Assembly: GCA_019162915.1 (NCBI GenBank)
Contig: JAFLKZ010000005.1
Coordinates: 1 to 24,059, forward strand
Length of the DNA: 24,059 nucleotides
Reading direction: 5' to 3'
Origin: Campylobacteraceae bacterium
GTDB lineage: Bacteria; Campylobacterota; Campylobacteria; Campylobacterales; Sulfurospirillaceae
A program made the position numbers and the translations under genes. Numbering within the stretch: position 1 is the stretch's first letter; every line of letters starts with the position of its first letter. Of the stretch, positions 6,263 through 14,965 are shown in pieces. The notes under the pieces were generated by a model. That model ran no database searches. It saw only the letters and a list, made by a program, of their open reading frames with translations, and was not told where the DNA came from.

Positions 6263-7546
6263 TTACATGCCATACATTAATTGGGGAAGCCACAATGAAA
6301 TGATAGGAACATAGGTAATTAAAATCAATCCAGCGAACAATACGCCAACCCATGGTAACGATGCGACCACGACATCTTTAAGACTAAGACCTGTCATACC
6401 TGCGGCAACAAAGAGATTGAGTCCCACAGGTGGACTTATCATGCCTATCTCCATATTGACAACCAAGATAACACCAAAGTGAATAGGGTCAATACCTAAA
6501 GCCATAACAAGTGGCAATAGAAGAGGTACCGTAATCATGACGATAGAGCTAGGTTCCATAAACTGACCCATCAAAAGTAGTAAAACATTAACGATGACAA
6601 GGAACATAATAGGTCCAACATTCGCATCCATAATTAATTTAGTGACTTGCTGAGGAATCGTCTCATCTGTTAAAAAGTGTGCAAATATCATCGCATTGGC
6701 GATAACAAAGAAAATCATCGCACTGGTTAAGGCTGATTCTACGAGAATGGGGTAAACATCTTTAAGCTTCAAATCTTTATAAATAAATACAGAAACTACA
6801 AACGCATAAACAGCACTTGCCGCTCCAGCTTCCGTTGGGGTAAAGATACCGCCATAGATACCACCAATGACTAAAACGATAAGCATTAATGCCCAAAAAG
6901 CTTCTTTAAACTTCAGTAATCGCTCTTTAAAAGTAGCAGGCGTTTGACGTTTAAACCCAAGTCTGAGTGCTCCTACATAAGTAAGTGCCATCAACATGAA
7001 ACCAATCAAAATACCAGGAATGACACCTGCCATAAAAAGCTTTCCAATGGAAAGGTCTGCCGTAACGCCATAAACGATAAAAACGATAGAAGGTGGGATC
7101 AAGATACCTAAACTTCCAGAGGTAACAATCGTTCCGATGGCATAGCCGGGGGGATAACCAGCATCTTTAATCGCCGCAAACATAACTGAGCCAATGGCTG
7201 CAACGGTTGCGGGAGAACTACCACTCACCGCTGCAAAAATCATCGCTGCAAAAATAGCAGAGATAGGAAGACCACCAGGAAGATGTCCTACGATAGACTT
7301 TGCAAAATCAATAATACGCTGAGCGGCTCCACCTTTGGAGAGGAAAGAACCTGCTAGGATAAACATTGGAATGGCCATCAATGAGTATTTGTTCAAACCA
7401 TCAAAAACATGAGAAACGATACCTATCATTTCATAATCAGTAAAAATGTAGGCACAAATAAGGGTTGTTGCTCCCAAAGAGACAGAAACAGGAACGCCTA
7501 AAAACATCAATAAAAAGAGGATTCCAAAAAGACTAAGCATCAACAT
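6263..7546 (-). CDS. dctM: TRAP transporter large membrane subunit
   Basis: 427 residues, the normal DctM length, with about twelve hydrophobic segments. Family motifs include the first helix FLGVPVSVSLG, GGLPISAIFAA, SGSSPATVAAIG, GSLGILIPPS, GGIYGGIFTPTEAGA and PVGLNLFVAAG. DctM is the Na+-coupled channel-like subunit of the inner membrane that takes substrate from DctP. The start overlaps the dctQ stop by 14 bases (a second ATG two codons later would also do), so the two subunits are translationally coupled. It is the last gene of a dctP-dctQ-dctM operon. Confidence 0.95.
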   Translation of the reverse strand: MLMLSLFGILFLLMFLGVPVSVSLGATTLICAYIFTDYEMIGIVSHVFDGLNKYSLMAIPMFILAGSFLSKGGAAQRIIDFAKSIVGHLPGGLPISAIFAAMIFAAVSGSSPATVAAIGSVMFAAIKDAGYPPGYAIGTIVTSGSLGILIPPSIVFIVYGVTADLSIGKLFMAGVIPGILIGFMLMALTYVGALRLGFKRQTPATFKERLLKFKEAFWALMLIVLVIGGIYGGIFTPTEAGAASAVYAFVVSVFIYKDLKLKDVYPILVESALTSAMIFFVIANAMIFAHFLTDETIPQQVTKLIMDANVGPIMFLVIVNVLLLLMGQFMEPSSIVMITVPLLLPLVMALGIDPIHFGVILVVNMEIGMISPPVGLNLFVAAGMTGLSLKDVVVASLPWVGVLFAGLILITYVPIISLWLPQLMYGM

Positions 7547-8096
7547 GTTTAGCTCCTCTTATATCTAAAGAATCTTTGATAGCTTCTAGTTCGTGGTTAA
7601 CGATAACATTTTTAGCATCCATTTCAGATACTTCAAATACTTTTTCCCCTGCCCTAAAAGCAGCTCCCACAAAAGCAAAAGGAAGCACTAAATGAGGAAT
7701 CCACATAGGAATGTTAAGATCAATGCTCATCTCGCCAAAGTCAACAAGCATCAAAATAAGCTCATATCCAAGATAAGACATCAATAAAAGATAGGCAAAA
7801 CTAAAAGTATGTGCTGCCATTAAAATGATTTTAGCCATCATAGGAGGTAGCATCTCAAGCAACATCGTTACCGAGATATGGATACCTTTTTTAAAGCCAT
7901 AGGCTGCACCAAAAAGAGCGGACCACATAAAAAGATAGTTGGTAAGCTCACCTGCCCATGTCAAACTTGAATCAAAAACATAGCGTAAAACCACGTTAAA
8001 AAACGCTAGGAGAACTCCTAGCGTTATACCAATGACGGCTATATTTTTGTTGATTGCCATGACACCAAGGTCTAGAATCGTAAAATATTTTCTCAT
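7533..8096 (-). CDS. dctQ: TRAP transporter small membrane subunit
   Basis: 187 residues with four hydrophobic segments (about 12-35, 50-70, 85-110, 125-150). The fold matches DctQ: the first helix carries FNVVLRYVFDSSLTWAGEL, whose R and W-x-E positions are conserved in the family, and MWSALFGAAYGFKKGIHI follows. A charged C-terminal tail of about 35 residues extends beyond the last helix. It lies between dctP (25-base gap) and dctM (14-base overlap). The protein docks the large subunit and supports sodium-driven uptake. Confidence 0.92.
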   Translation of the reverse strand: MRKYFTILDLGVMAINKNIAVIGITLGVLLAFFNVVLRYVFDSSLTWAGELTNYLFMWSALFGAAYGFKKGIHISVTMLLEMLPPMMAKIILMAAHTFSFAYLLLMSYLGYELILMLVDFGEMSIDLNIPMWIPHLVLPFAFVGAAFRAGEKVFEVSEMDAKNVIVNHELEAIKDSLDIRGAKHVDA

Positions 8097-8121
8097 ATTT
8101 TCTCTTTTACTATTTTATGTA

Positions 8122-9111
8122 CTACTTAACTGCTTGAACTTTTTTAATTAAATCTTCACCTACAACACTATAAAACTGTGGGTAGATAGCTTCCATTGCT
8201 TTTGCCCATGCTGCTTTTTGCTCAGGCGTTAACGTATGGACTTTAAGTGTACCTGATGTTTTAGCATACTCATTGATTTTAGCCAAAGTGTCTGCATCAT
8301 CAAGGGCTGCTTCTTTTCGCTCATACTCTGTCGCTTCCCTCATCGCTTGAAGAACCATTGGCTTAAGATCATTCGGGAATTTTTTCCAGAAACTCTCACT
8401 CATAACAACAAGATAGCCTAGGTATCCATGTGCGGAGAGTGTTAAGTCTGTTTGAACCTCGTTAAACTTTTTAGTATAAAAGTTAGAGAGTGGATTTTCG
8501 GCACCATCAACAACGCCTTGTTGTAACGCTGAATAAACCTCTGAGAAAGGAAGAACTTGTGGATTTGCACCGATTGTTTTGAACTGTGCCTCAAGTACAT
8601 GTGAACTCATAATTCTAAATTTCTGACCAGCTGCATCAGTTGGTAGTAAAATTGCTTTTTTGTTAGAAGACATATGCTTAAATCCTGCATCCCAATAATC
8701 AAGGGCTACGAAACCTTTAGCAGTTACTTTATCTTTGATGATTTTACCAACTTCGCCATCTAAGACTTTATGTAAATGGTCGTCATCTCTAAATAAAAAT
8801 GGTAAATCAAAAAGCTGCATCTCTGGAACAATACTGGTAAATTTAGAAAAACTAGGCATTGCGATGTGTGCGTTTCCAAGCTTTAGTGCTTTCATTTCTT
8901 CGCCATCGCCATAAAGTTGTGAATTTGGGAAAACAACGACTTCGACTTTACCAGCGGTGAGTTCGCCAACTCTTTTAGCAAAAAAGTCAGCACCTTTTCC
9001 TTTTGGAGTATTAGGACTTACCACATGCGTGAGTTTAATCGTATATTCTGCCGCCATAACTGAAGAAACTAATAATGCAGTAGCAGCTGCTATTTTGAAA
9101 AATTTTGTCAT
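8122..9111 (-). CDS. dctP: TRAP substrate-binding protein, probable C4-dicarboxylate binding
   Basis: 329 residues. Signal peptide at about 1-20 (cleavage near VMA-A). DctP-family motifs: KLTHVVSPNTPKGKG at the N-terminus, FDLPFLF, KFRIMSS carrying the carboxylate-binding arginine, PFSEVYSALQQGVVDGAENP, and an aromatic-rich C-terminal helix. The periplasmic protein captures the carboxylate and hands it to DctQM. The C4-dicarboxylate assignment rests on family resemblance; other organic acids are possible. The start has a strong AAGGAG site 5-6 bases upstream. Its promoter bears tandem 11-base repeats suggestive of control by an OmpR-type regulator. Confidence 0.92.
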   Translation of the reverse strand: MTKFFKIAAATALLVSSVMAAEYTIKLTHVVSPNTPKGKGADFFAKRVGELTAGKVEVVVFPNSQLYGDGEEMKALKLGNAHIAMPSFSKFTSIVPEMQLFDLPFLFRDDDHLHKVLDGEVGKIIKDKVTAKGFVALDYWDAGFKHMSSNKKAILLPTDAAGQKFRIMSSHVLEAQFKTIGANPQVLPFSEVYSALQQGVVDGAENPLSNFYTKKFNEVQTDLTLSAHGYLGYLVVMSESFWKKFPNDLKPMVLQAMREATEYERKEAALDDADTLAKINEYAKTSGTLKVHTLTPEQKAAWAKAMEAIYPQFYSVVGEDLIKKVQAVK

Positions 9112-9141
9112 AAAAACTCCTTGAAATTTGTTTTATATGTC

Positions 9142-9170
9142 ATTATAAGTCAAAGTTATGTCAAAGTTAT
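9142..9170 (-). promoter_or_regulatory. dctP promoter with tandem 11-base activator repeats
   Basis: GTCAAAGTTAT is repeated head-to-tail at 9149-9159 and 9160-9170. On the minus strand these are two ATAACTTTGAC units ending just upstream of a perfect TATAAT box (9147-9142). Tandem 11-base direct repeats in the -35 position are how PhoB/OmpR-type activators bind. A good -35 at 17-base spacing is lacking, which fits an activated promoter. Confidence 0.65.
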
Positions 9171-9205
9171 GTAGTTTTACAGAAAAAAAAGAAAATAAGA
9201 AGATA

Positions 9206-9250
9206 GACGTTTAAATAGTTTCTTTTGGTAACTATATGATTTAAAACGTC
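9206..9250. repeat. 45-base nested inverted repeat after the beta-barrel gene
   Basis: GACGTTTAAATAGTT (9206-9220) faces AACTAT and ATTTAAAACGTC (9230-9250); about 15 pairs form with small bulges. It lies between the stop of the nine-gene operon and the dctP promoter. No clear T tract follows on the minus strand, so it is either an atypical terminator or an upstream regulatory site for dctP. Confidence 0.5.
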
Positions 9251-9283
9251 AAAATTATATTACCATTTTACACACTATATTTT

Positions 9284-10390
9284 CTAAAAATACCAATAAA
9301 GTTTACTCCAAAGTGTATCTTGCACCAGTTTTGAACCGTATTCTGAACCAATTCTTCCGTCATTGATGTTATAAGAGATATCTAGTAACATATTATTTTT
9401 AAAACTATAAGTCGCGCCAAAGGAGTTTTGCATCGACTTGTCTTCGATATTGTAGATATTTTTATAATAAAGTGCGCTATATAAAAAATCCCATGGCTCT
9501 TTTTGAGAAAACTTGTTCATAAAATACTGATGGTCGTAAAATGGTTCTGTTTTGGCAGTTTGGTTTTTTTGGTAAAGATATTCACTGGTGATGGTGAGGT
9601 CAAACTCGGTTAAGTATTTGAGTCCCACAAGATATACATAGTCATCTTCTCCTATCGTCTTAGCAAATTCGCCATGCACTTCAAGATTGGTTTGAAGATT
9701 TTTGGAAAAATCAAAACCGATTTTGTCATTGTCACTGTCACGGTACTGATATATGAAGTCTATATCCGTATCGAGGTATAAAAAGTAAGCTTTTACCCCA
9801 ACATTATTGGCTTCATCCTTCGCAAAATCACTATTGATGTGGTTGTCATTTTTCATAAACAAGACATCTAACGAAAAATTCTTCACATCGCCATCATAGC
9901 TTTTGTTGTAACGATAATTTGCCATCACAAAACCCTCACGTGAGGCTTCTGGGTCATTGGGGTCTTTTTTGCGGTCAAAAAATGCAATGGGATTGACGAA
10001 ATAGCCTTTTCCCCATTTAGGTGCTTTTTTACCGACCTCAACGAGATTATTTTGGTCAAATTTGTACTGCACAAAAAGCTGTGTAATGTTATATTTATCG
10101 GTGTAGGTGTTGTCAATATCATTGTAATTGACCATAAATTCAGAATCGATTTTAATCGCATCTTGGAAATAGGCAAACTTTAGATTACCCTCGGAGGCGT
10201 AAGTTTTCATACTGTCTTTATTTTTCGTATGAAAAAGAGGCGAATCTTCATTGAGTCCTTGAAGTTTGTTTTCACCTTTGAGGTAACCGCTCAAAGTATA
10301 AGGCTTGACCTCAATCGCACTGAGGTCAAAATCGTAATCTCCCGCATGGGCTAAAACGGAGGCTAGAAGCATTACATGTAAAGCTTTCAT
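9284..10390 (-). CDS. Outer-membrane beta-barrel protein, last gene of the cytochrome/ABC operon
   Basis: 368 residues. A signal peptide (about 1-16, ending LAHA) is followed by a mature part rich in alternating polar/aromatic strands (FAYFQDAIKIDSEFMVNY, ATYSFKNNMLLDISYNI) and ends in phenylalanine (KLYWYF), the usual BAM recognition signal. No domain is recognised with confidence; it resembles porin-like barrels of 14-16 strands. Its ATG overlaps the stop of the LolA-like gene (TAATG), so it is translationally coupled. That context suggests it is the outer-membrane end or the client of the ABC/LolA-like route and not a free-standing porin (inference). A TTACATGTAA palindrome lies in the signal-peptide codons. 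Confidence 0.75.
   Translation of the reverse strand: MKALHVMLLASVLAHAGDYDFDLSAIEVKPYTLSGYLKGENKLQGLNEDSPLFHTKNKDSMKTYASEGNLKFAYFQDAIKIDSEFMVNYNDIDNTYTDKYNITQLFVQYKFDQNNLVEVGKKAPKWGKGYFVNPIAFFDRKKDPNDPEASREGFVMANYRYNKSYDGDVKNFSLDVLFMKNDNHINSDFAKDEANNVGVKAYFLYLDTDIDFIYQYRDSDNDKIGFDFSKNLQTNLEVHGEFAKTIGEDDYVYLVGLKYLTEFDLTITSEYLYQKNQTAKTEPFYDHQYFMNKFSQKEPWDFLYSALYYKNIYNIEDKSMQNSFGATYSFKNNMLLDISYNINDGRIGSEYGSKLVQDTLWSKLYWYF
10372..10381. repeat. TTACATGTAA palindrome, copy 6
   Basis: In codons 4-6 (Leu-His-Val, then the A of ATG) of the beta-barrel gene, a few bases from its start. Confidence 0.8.
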
Positions 10391-11106
10391 TACTGTCTAA
10401 GCTCTTGTACTTTGCCGATGTTTTCGATGGTAAATATCTCATCCGCAAACTCTCTTTTAGTCAGTTTGCCATACACCATGATGGATTTGTACCCTTTATA
10501 CAAAGGCGAATCCGTCTCGATAACAGCAGGTCGAACGATGCCACCACCAAAATCTTTCATCTCTTTATAGTAAAGCGTTTTGATAAGCATGCCCGTTGAA
10601 GTATAACAGATGATTTTGGTTGGCGTTGTTGTCTTTTTATCGATTTGCATGATGAGTTTATCGTACGCAACACTCTCCGTTTTGGCTTTGAGATCAAGCA
10701 CGATTTCACCATTTTCTTCTTTTTGGCTCACGATGTCATACTCCGCGGAGAAGTCTAGTTGCATAATATCGCTGTTATTAAACACACCACCCACTACACT
10801 TTGCATCGAAGTAATGCGGATAGGTTTGCCGACATCAGGGAGATAAAGCCACATATTTTCCCCAACGCGGAGTGTGCTTCTGCCTTTTTCACTATCAGGC
10901 TGTAAAAACAAAGAGACGATTTTATCTTTGTCTTTTTTCATCTGATAGAGTAAAAACTCTTTTCTGCTTCCATCGGGTTCAATGTTGATAAGCTTTTTAT
11001 AGCTATCAGCAGAACTTGGACTTAGCTTTTTATCGACTTGTTCTAAAATGCTCTCCGCCCCAAAAAGGGCAAGAGAGGTGAGTAAAATAAAGAGTGATTT
11101 TTTCAT
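10390..11106 (-). CDS. LolA-like periplasmic protein (outer-membrane lipoprotein-sorting family)
   Basis: 238 residues with a signal peptide (about 1-17, cleavage near LFG-AE). The sequence fits the LolA-like family annotated as outer membrane lipoprotein-sorting protein (PF17131 type): SRKEFLLYQMKKDKDKIVSL, RVGENMWLYLPDVGKPIRI, a VGGVFNNSDIMQLDFSAEYD block and TPTKIICYTSTGMLIKTLYY. Such proteins form a half-barrel that carries hydrophobic cargo across the periplasm. It is not the housekeeping LolA, which is shorter. It sits 9 bases after an ABC permease and is coupled to an outer-membrane barrel, so together they form an inner-to-outer-membrane path. The cargo is unknown. Confidence 0.8.
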   Translation of the reverse strand: MKKSLFILLTSLALFGAESILEQVDKKLSPSSADSYKKLINIEPDGSRKEFLLYQMKKDKDKIVSLFLQPDSEKGRSTLRVGENMWLYLPDVGKPIRITSMQSVVGGVFNNSDIMQLDFSAEYDIVSQKEENGEIVLDLKAKTESVAYDKLIMQIDKKTTTPTKIICYTSTGMLIKTLYYKEMKDFGGGIVRPAVIETDSPLYKGYKSIMVYGKLTKREFADEIFTIENIGKVQELRQ

Positions 11107-11115
11107 TTTTATTTC

Positions 11116-12354
11116 CTAATATGATCGTAAAGCTTCGACTGGGTCAAGCCTCGAAGCTTTGATAGCTGGAGATATAGACGCCACTAATGAGATAAGAATA
11201 ACAACAAGGCTGACACTCCCAATCTCTCCAAGGCTAAGCTTTGGAGCAAGTTCAAGTCCTGATTGTTGCCCAAAACTATAGGTAATTTTCACGATATTGA
11301 GGAGATACACAACGCCCAAAGAGAGCACACTTCCCACAACTGCGCCAAATACCCCTAGCATCAAACCCTCACTTAAGAAAAGTTTTACAATGGTCAAAGG
11401 AGGCGTTCCCATGGCGGCAATCGTTCCAATTTCTCGAACCCGCTCAAAAACACTCATCATCATGACATTGAGGATAGAGATAAGGACGATAGAAATAAGG
11501 ATGATTTGAATCGAAATGTTCATGATGTCAATCATCTTGATGATATTATAAAACGGTGAAAGTTGTTGCCAAGTATGGATTTCAAAGACAGACTTGCCCT
11601 CTTTATTAACTTTTTCTAAAATAGGTTGAAGTGATTTTTCAGCGATTTTGAGTTTTTCAACATCTTTGAGTCGTATGACGATTTCGCTTACTTCAAGGTC
11701 ATTGTTCATTCTGAGGGCTTTTTTGGCATCTTCCATATGGATATATCCATCTCGCCCTCCCGGTCCCATCAACTGACCTAAAATCCCTGCTACTTTTAGA
11801 TTGATACCATTGACTGAGCCATTTTTATTGTTAGCCACGAGCACGATGGTATCGCCGATTTTGACATCCATCCCTTTGATAAGAAGTTCTGGAACGATGA
11901 TTTCACCTTGCTTTAGGGTAACATTCATATCGGTAATTCGCCCTTCAAGAAGAGGCAAAGTTTTAAATTCCTGCTCTGGATTGATGGCGTTAAGCCTAAT
12001 GTTCGTAGTACTTGTAAAGTTAGAAAACATCGCGCCAAATTTGATGCGATATGAGAAACTCTCTATCAAAGCATTTTCTTTGAGTTGCGGCTCTATAAAT
12101 TCAAGCATTTTGGCATTAAGATTTTTATCGAGCGGAAGATTGTCCACTGATGCCACATAACCCTTTTTATGGATTTGGATATGCCCCATCAATGAATCTG
12201 TGATTTGTCCTACGGTGTAGCTTTTAAAACTGCCAGAGAGTGCTGTGTAAATAAGTACAAAAACCACGCCTATCGTAATCAATGAAGCTGTTAAGATCGT
12301 TCTTCTGCCATTTCTTTTGAGATTTCTATACGAAATTTTGAGGATATTGTTCAT
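11116..12354 (-). CDS. ABC transporter permease, MacB/LolCE (FtsX-like) type
   Basis: 412 residues: an N-terminal membrane helix (about 20-42) after NLKRNGRRT, a large periplasmic domain (about 45-270, MacB-PCD fold), then three C-terminal helices (about 275-300, 325-358, 372-395) forming the FtsX domain, with the usual ending ASRLDPVEALRSY. This topology is that of mechanotransmission ABC systems that pull lipoproteins or substrates from the outer leaflet instead of pumping across the membrane. It overlaps the ATPase gene by 4 bases (ATGA). With the LolA-like protein it resembles a Lol-type extraction system with its own regulator. It probably works as a homodimer, since only one permease gene is present. 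Confidence 0.9.
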   Translation of the reverse strand: MNNILKISYRNLKRNGRRTILTASLITIGVVFVLIYTALSGSFKSYTVGQITDSLMGHIQIHKKGYVASVDNLPLDKNLNAKMLEFIEPQLKENALIESFSYRIKFGAMFSNFTSTTNIRLNAINPEQEFKTLPLLEGRITDMNVTLKQGEIIVPELLIKGMDVKIGDTIVLVANNKNGSVNGINLKVAGILGQLMGPGGRDGYIHMEDAKKALRMNNDLEVSEIVIRLKDVEKLKIAEKSLQPILEKVNKEGKSVFEIHTWQQLSPFYNIIKMIDIMNISIQIILISIVLISILNVMMMSVFERVREIGTIAAMGTPPLTIVKLFLSEGLMLGVFGAVVGSVLSLGVVYLLNIVKITYSFGQQSGLELAPKLSLGEIGSVSLVVILISLVASISPAIKASRLDPVEALRSY

Positions 12355-13037
12355 TTGCTCATCCTTTTTTCTTCGACGATTTCCCCATCGACAATGGTGA
12401 TGAGTCTGTCCACATTGGCAACGATTTTCTCATCATGCGTGGCAAAGATAAAAGTCGTTTGGTGTTCTTTTTGGATTTTTTTCATGAGCTCAATGATCAT
12501 ATATGCTGTTTTACTGTCTAAATTTGCCGTTGGCTCATCGGCAAAGATGATTTTTGGATTGGTCACAAGTGCTCTTGCAATCGCCACGCGTTGCATCTGC
12601 CCACCTGAGATTTTATCGGGTGTTTTATCTTTTTGCTCCAACATCCCCACTTCTTCTAAAAGCTTCAAAACTCTACTTTTTCGTTCACTTTCACTCAAAT
12701 TTTGAATCATAATAAGAGGATATTCGATATTTTCATACACGCTTAAAACAGGAATAAGGTTAAAACTTTGAAAGATAAATCCAATGTTTTCACCTCGGAA
12801 ATTTGCTCTTTGTGTGCGGCTCATTTCTTTGGTAGAAACACCATCGATGATGATTTCACCACTGGTTGGCGTATCAAGGCACCCTAGCATATTGAGCACT
12901 GTACTTTTACCACTACCACTTGGACCCACGAGTGAAACAAACTCGCCTTCATTTATCTCCAGCGAAAAATCCTTGATAACCTCAAGGTCTATCTCGCCTG
13001 CGCGATAAACTTTTTTCAGATGACTCGCTTTAACCAT
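12351..13037 (-). CDS. ABC transporter ATP-binding protein, LolD/MacB type
   Basis: 228 residues from the ATG at 13037, which has GGAG 6 bases upstream; a TTG four codons earlier is unlikely. Walker A is GPSGSGKST, the Q-loop is FIFQSFNL, the signature is ISGGQ (an I in place of the common L), Walker B is IIFADEP followed by TANLDS, and the H-loop is FATHD. It energises the MacB/LolCE-type permease encoded next, which it overlaps by 4 bases. The gene starts 45 bases after the histidine kinase stop, with no terminator visible, so it is probably in the same transcript. Confidence 0.93.
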   Translation of the reverse strand: MVKASHLKKVYRAGEIDLEVIKDFSLEINEGEFVSLVGPSGSGKSTVLNMLGCLDTPTSGEIIIDGVSTKEMSRTQRANFRGENIGFIFQSFNLIPVLSVYENIEYPLIMIQNLSESERKSRVLKLLEEVGMLEQKDKTPDKISGGQMQRVAIARALVTNPKIIFADEPTANLDSKTAYMIIELMKKIQKEHQTTFIFATHDEKIVANVDRLITIVDGEIVEEKRMSK

Positions 13038-13082
13038 AAGTATCTCCAAAGTTTTAATTTCAGACAGTATAAATCATCTACC

Positions 13083-14309
13083 TTAATGGCGTGTTAATAT
13101 TGTGATGCAGACTCTATTCTCTTCTTGATAATGGTTATATTCAAGCCTATAACCATTGAAAGAGGCAATCGTTTTGATGATAAAAAGACCAAAACCATAT
13201 CCCGTTGAACTTTTATACCGTGTGTTTTGCTCTATTTTCCACTGAGATACTTCTTTGGAAATATCTAAGGGAAGACCATCACCTTGGTTACTAAAAGAGA
13301 GAGAAGTGACATTGCATTTGATGAGCAATTTTTTATCGTGAGCGTATTTCAAGCCATTGTCGATAAGGTTTTTAAAGCACAGTACCCACAAATCAGGGTT
13401 ACCTTCCAAATAAAGTGCATCACAACCATCAATGGTGATATTATCACTCATTTCTATCTCGAGCATTCTAATTGCTTCTTGCAATAAACTCATCGCATGG
13501 TGTGATGTGTGATGAGTCTGCTTTTGATTGACGATAAGATTTTCAATATGTGAAAAAGCATCAAGCTGCGCATTAAGACCTTTTAAAATACGAGATAACT
13601 TTTCATGCGTTGTCGCAGAGGGCTCAAGTTTAAGATAAAACATTCCTTTAGCAAGAGGAGTTTTCATCTCGTGCATAAAGACTTTATTAAACATCTCTCT
13701 AATTTCTAAAATTTGCTTGACGCGAGCGATAGACTGGTTGTAAGAATGTATCAGATGGTGAATCTCTTCATATTCTGATGTTTTTTCCAGTGGTGTTAAG
13801 TCTCCCTCTTCAAGCTCTTGAAGTTTTTGGCTCACTGTTTTTAAAGGTGCCAAAGCCTTTTGTAATTTTTTATATAAAAGCAATTGCGATAAAAGAAGCA
13901 GGATAAAGATAATGTGAATGATATATTCGTTGTGCGGTGTTTGCTCATCTTTGAGTATCACTTCGGAAAGAGAATTATACACATACAAAAGCGTCATTGT
14001 ATTGGTTTGTAGCACTTCAAAACCTTTAGTTTTGTCACCTCGTGAAAAAAGAATACGGTATTTTTGAGGTGGAGTTCCCTCAAAAACAGACATCGAAAAG
14101 ATGGTCAATATCTCCTCATTAAGAGGAATGGCTTGAAAAAGAAGTGGCTGAATTGCACTGGTTGCATTAAAATATCGTGCCATATCCAAAGCTTCTTGAC
14201 GTTGCTTTTGCTCAAAATAAAAAAATGCCCATAAGAAAATGATAAACAATCCTGTGGCTAAAAAAAGAAATTTGGTTTGTTTAACAAGTGATTTTTTAAC
14301 ACTATTCAA
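13083..14309 (-). CDS. Sensor histidine kinase (ArsS/CprS-like), two membrane helices
   Basis: About 408 residues from the TTG at 14309, or 419 from a TTG at 14342; there is no ATG. I prefer 14309 because AGGGGG lies about 10 bases upstream and the overlap with the regulator stop is only 8 bases. TM1 (FLFLATGLFIIFLWAFFYF) and TM2 (EYIIHIIFILLLLSQLLL) bracket a periplasmic sensor of about 110 residues, followed by a HAMP-like linker. The H-box is FMHEMKTPL. The ATP-binding part has CFKNLIDNGLKYAHD (N-box), GDGLP and GYGFGLFIIK. Signal unknown. Its place after two cytochromes and a CpxP-like protein suggests redox or envelope stress. Confidence 0.88.
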   Translation of the reverse strand: MNSVKKSLVKQTKFLFLATGLFIIFLWAFFYFEQKQRQEALDMARYFNATSAIQPLLFQAIPLNEEILTIFSMSVFEGTPPQKYRILFSRGDKTKGFEVLQTNTMTLLYVYNSLSEVILKDEQTPHNEYIIHIIFILLLLSQLLLYKKLQKALAPLKTVSQKLQELEEGDLTPLEKTSEYEEIHHLIHSYNQSIARVKQILEIREMFNKVFMHEMKTPLAKGMFYLKLEPSATTHEKLSRILKGLNAQLDAFSHIENLIVNQKQTHHTSHHAMSLLQEAIRMLEIEMSDNITIDGCDALYLEGNPDLWVLCFKNLIDNGLKYAHDKKLLIKCNVTSLSFSNQGDGLPLDISKEVSQWKIEQNTRYKSSTGYGFGLFIIKTIASFNGYRLEYNHYQEENRVCITILTRH

Positions 14310-14964
14310 CAAGACGATACCCCCTGCCTCGCAAAGAGACAATATGTTTTTTGAGTGAAAAAAGACGAATTTTTTGCCTTATCTTACTGATAATCATCTC
14401 CAAACTATTACCACATTCCGATGAAATGGCTAAGGAATCGCCTAAGAGTTGCTCCTTGGAAACAACTGAGCCAAAATGTTTTACCAAAGAGGAGAGCACT
14501 TCAAATTCTGCTTCGGTCAAATAAAGAGGCTCTTGTTTGTAGTATACATCTCTTGCATTTTTATCAACGATAAAGTCTCTTAGCGTTCCTTGTTTTTCCA
14601 TCTCTCCTGCTACTCTTCGAAGCAAACTGATAATGCGCGCATACAACTCATCAGGATCATAAGGTTTGGGAAGATAGTCATCAGCACCTATTTGTAGCCC
14701 CAAAACTTTATCTCCCACACTGCCCCTAGCCGAAGAAATGATAATAGGAATAGCACTTTTTTGTCGCATTTTTTTGCATACTTCAAGTCCATCCATCCCC
14801 GGAAGTCCCAAATCAAGCAGTACCAAATCATACTGCTTAAGATCCAATACCAAAGCCCTAAAGGGGTCATCGCATATCTCACATGTAATGCTTCGATGAT
14901 GCAAAAAATCTACTATTAGTCCTGCAAATTCGATATCGTCTTCTACGAGGAGTATTTTTATCAT
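14302..14964 (-). CDS. OmpR-family response regulator
   Basis: 220 residues. The receiver domain (1-115) has the acidic pocket Glu8/Asp9/Asp10, phospho-acceptor Asp51 in LLDLGLPGMDG, the switch residues at SSAR (77-80), and Lys100 in DYLPKPYDPDEL. The winged-helix DNA-binding domain (about 125-220) has LTEAEFEVLSSLVKH and ends in LRGRGYRLVE, typical of the OmpR/PhoB class, which binds tandem 11-base direct repeats. It starts 1 base after the cytochrome c stop, so translation is coupled. Candidate targets are its own operon and the repeat-bearing dctP promoter at 9142-9170 (inference). Confidence 0.95.
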   Translation of the reverse strand: MIKILLVEDDIEFAGLIVDFLHHRSITCEICDDPFRALVLDLKQYDLVLLDLGLPGMDGLEVCKKMRQKSAIPIIISSARGSVGDKVLGLQIGADDYLPKPYDPDELYARIISLLRRVAGEMEKQGTLRDFIVDKNARDVYYKQEPLYLTEAEFEVLSSLVKHFGSVVSKEQLLGDSLAISSECGNSLEMIISKIRQKIRLFSLKKHIVSLRGRGYRLVE

Positions 14965-14965
14965 G

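Noticed and set aside
9925..10176. A second leftward open frame within the beta-barrel gene
   Set aside because: It is an out-of-frame shadow of the larger gene with no ribosome-binding site or known motif.
13083..14964. The two-component pair as an arsenic-sensing ArsRS system because of the ars genes nearby
   Set aside because: It lies within the cytochrome/ABC operon, not in either ars operon; ArsR with its cysteines is the arsenic sensor here. In Helicobacter the ArsRS name refers to acid response.
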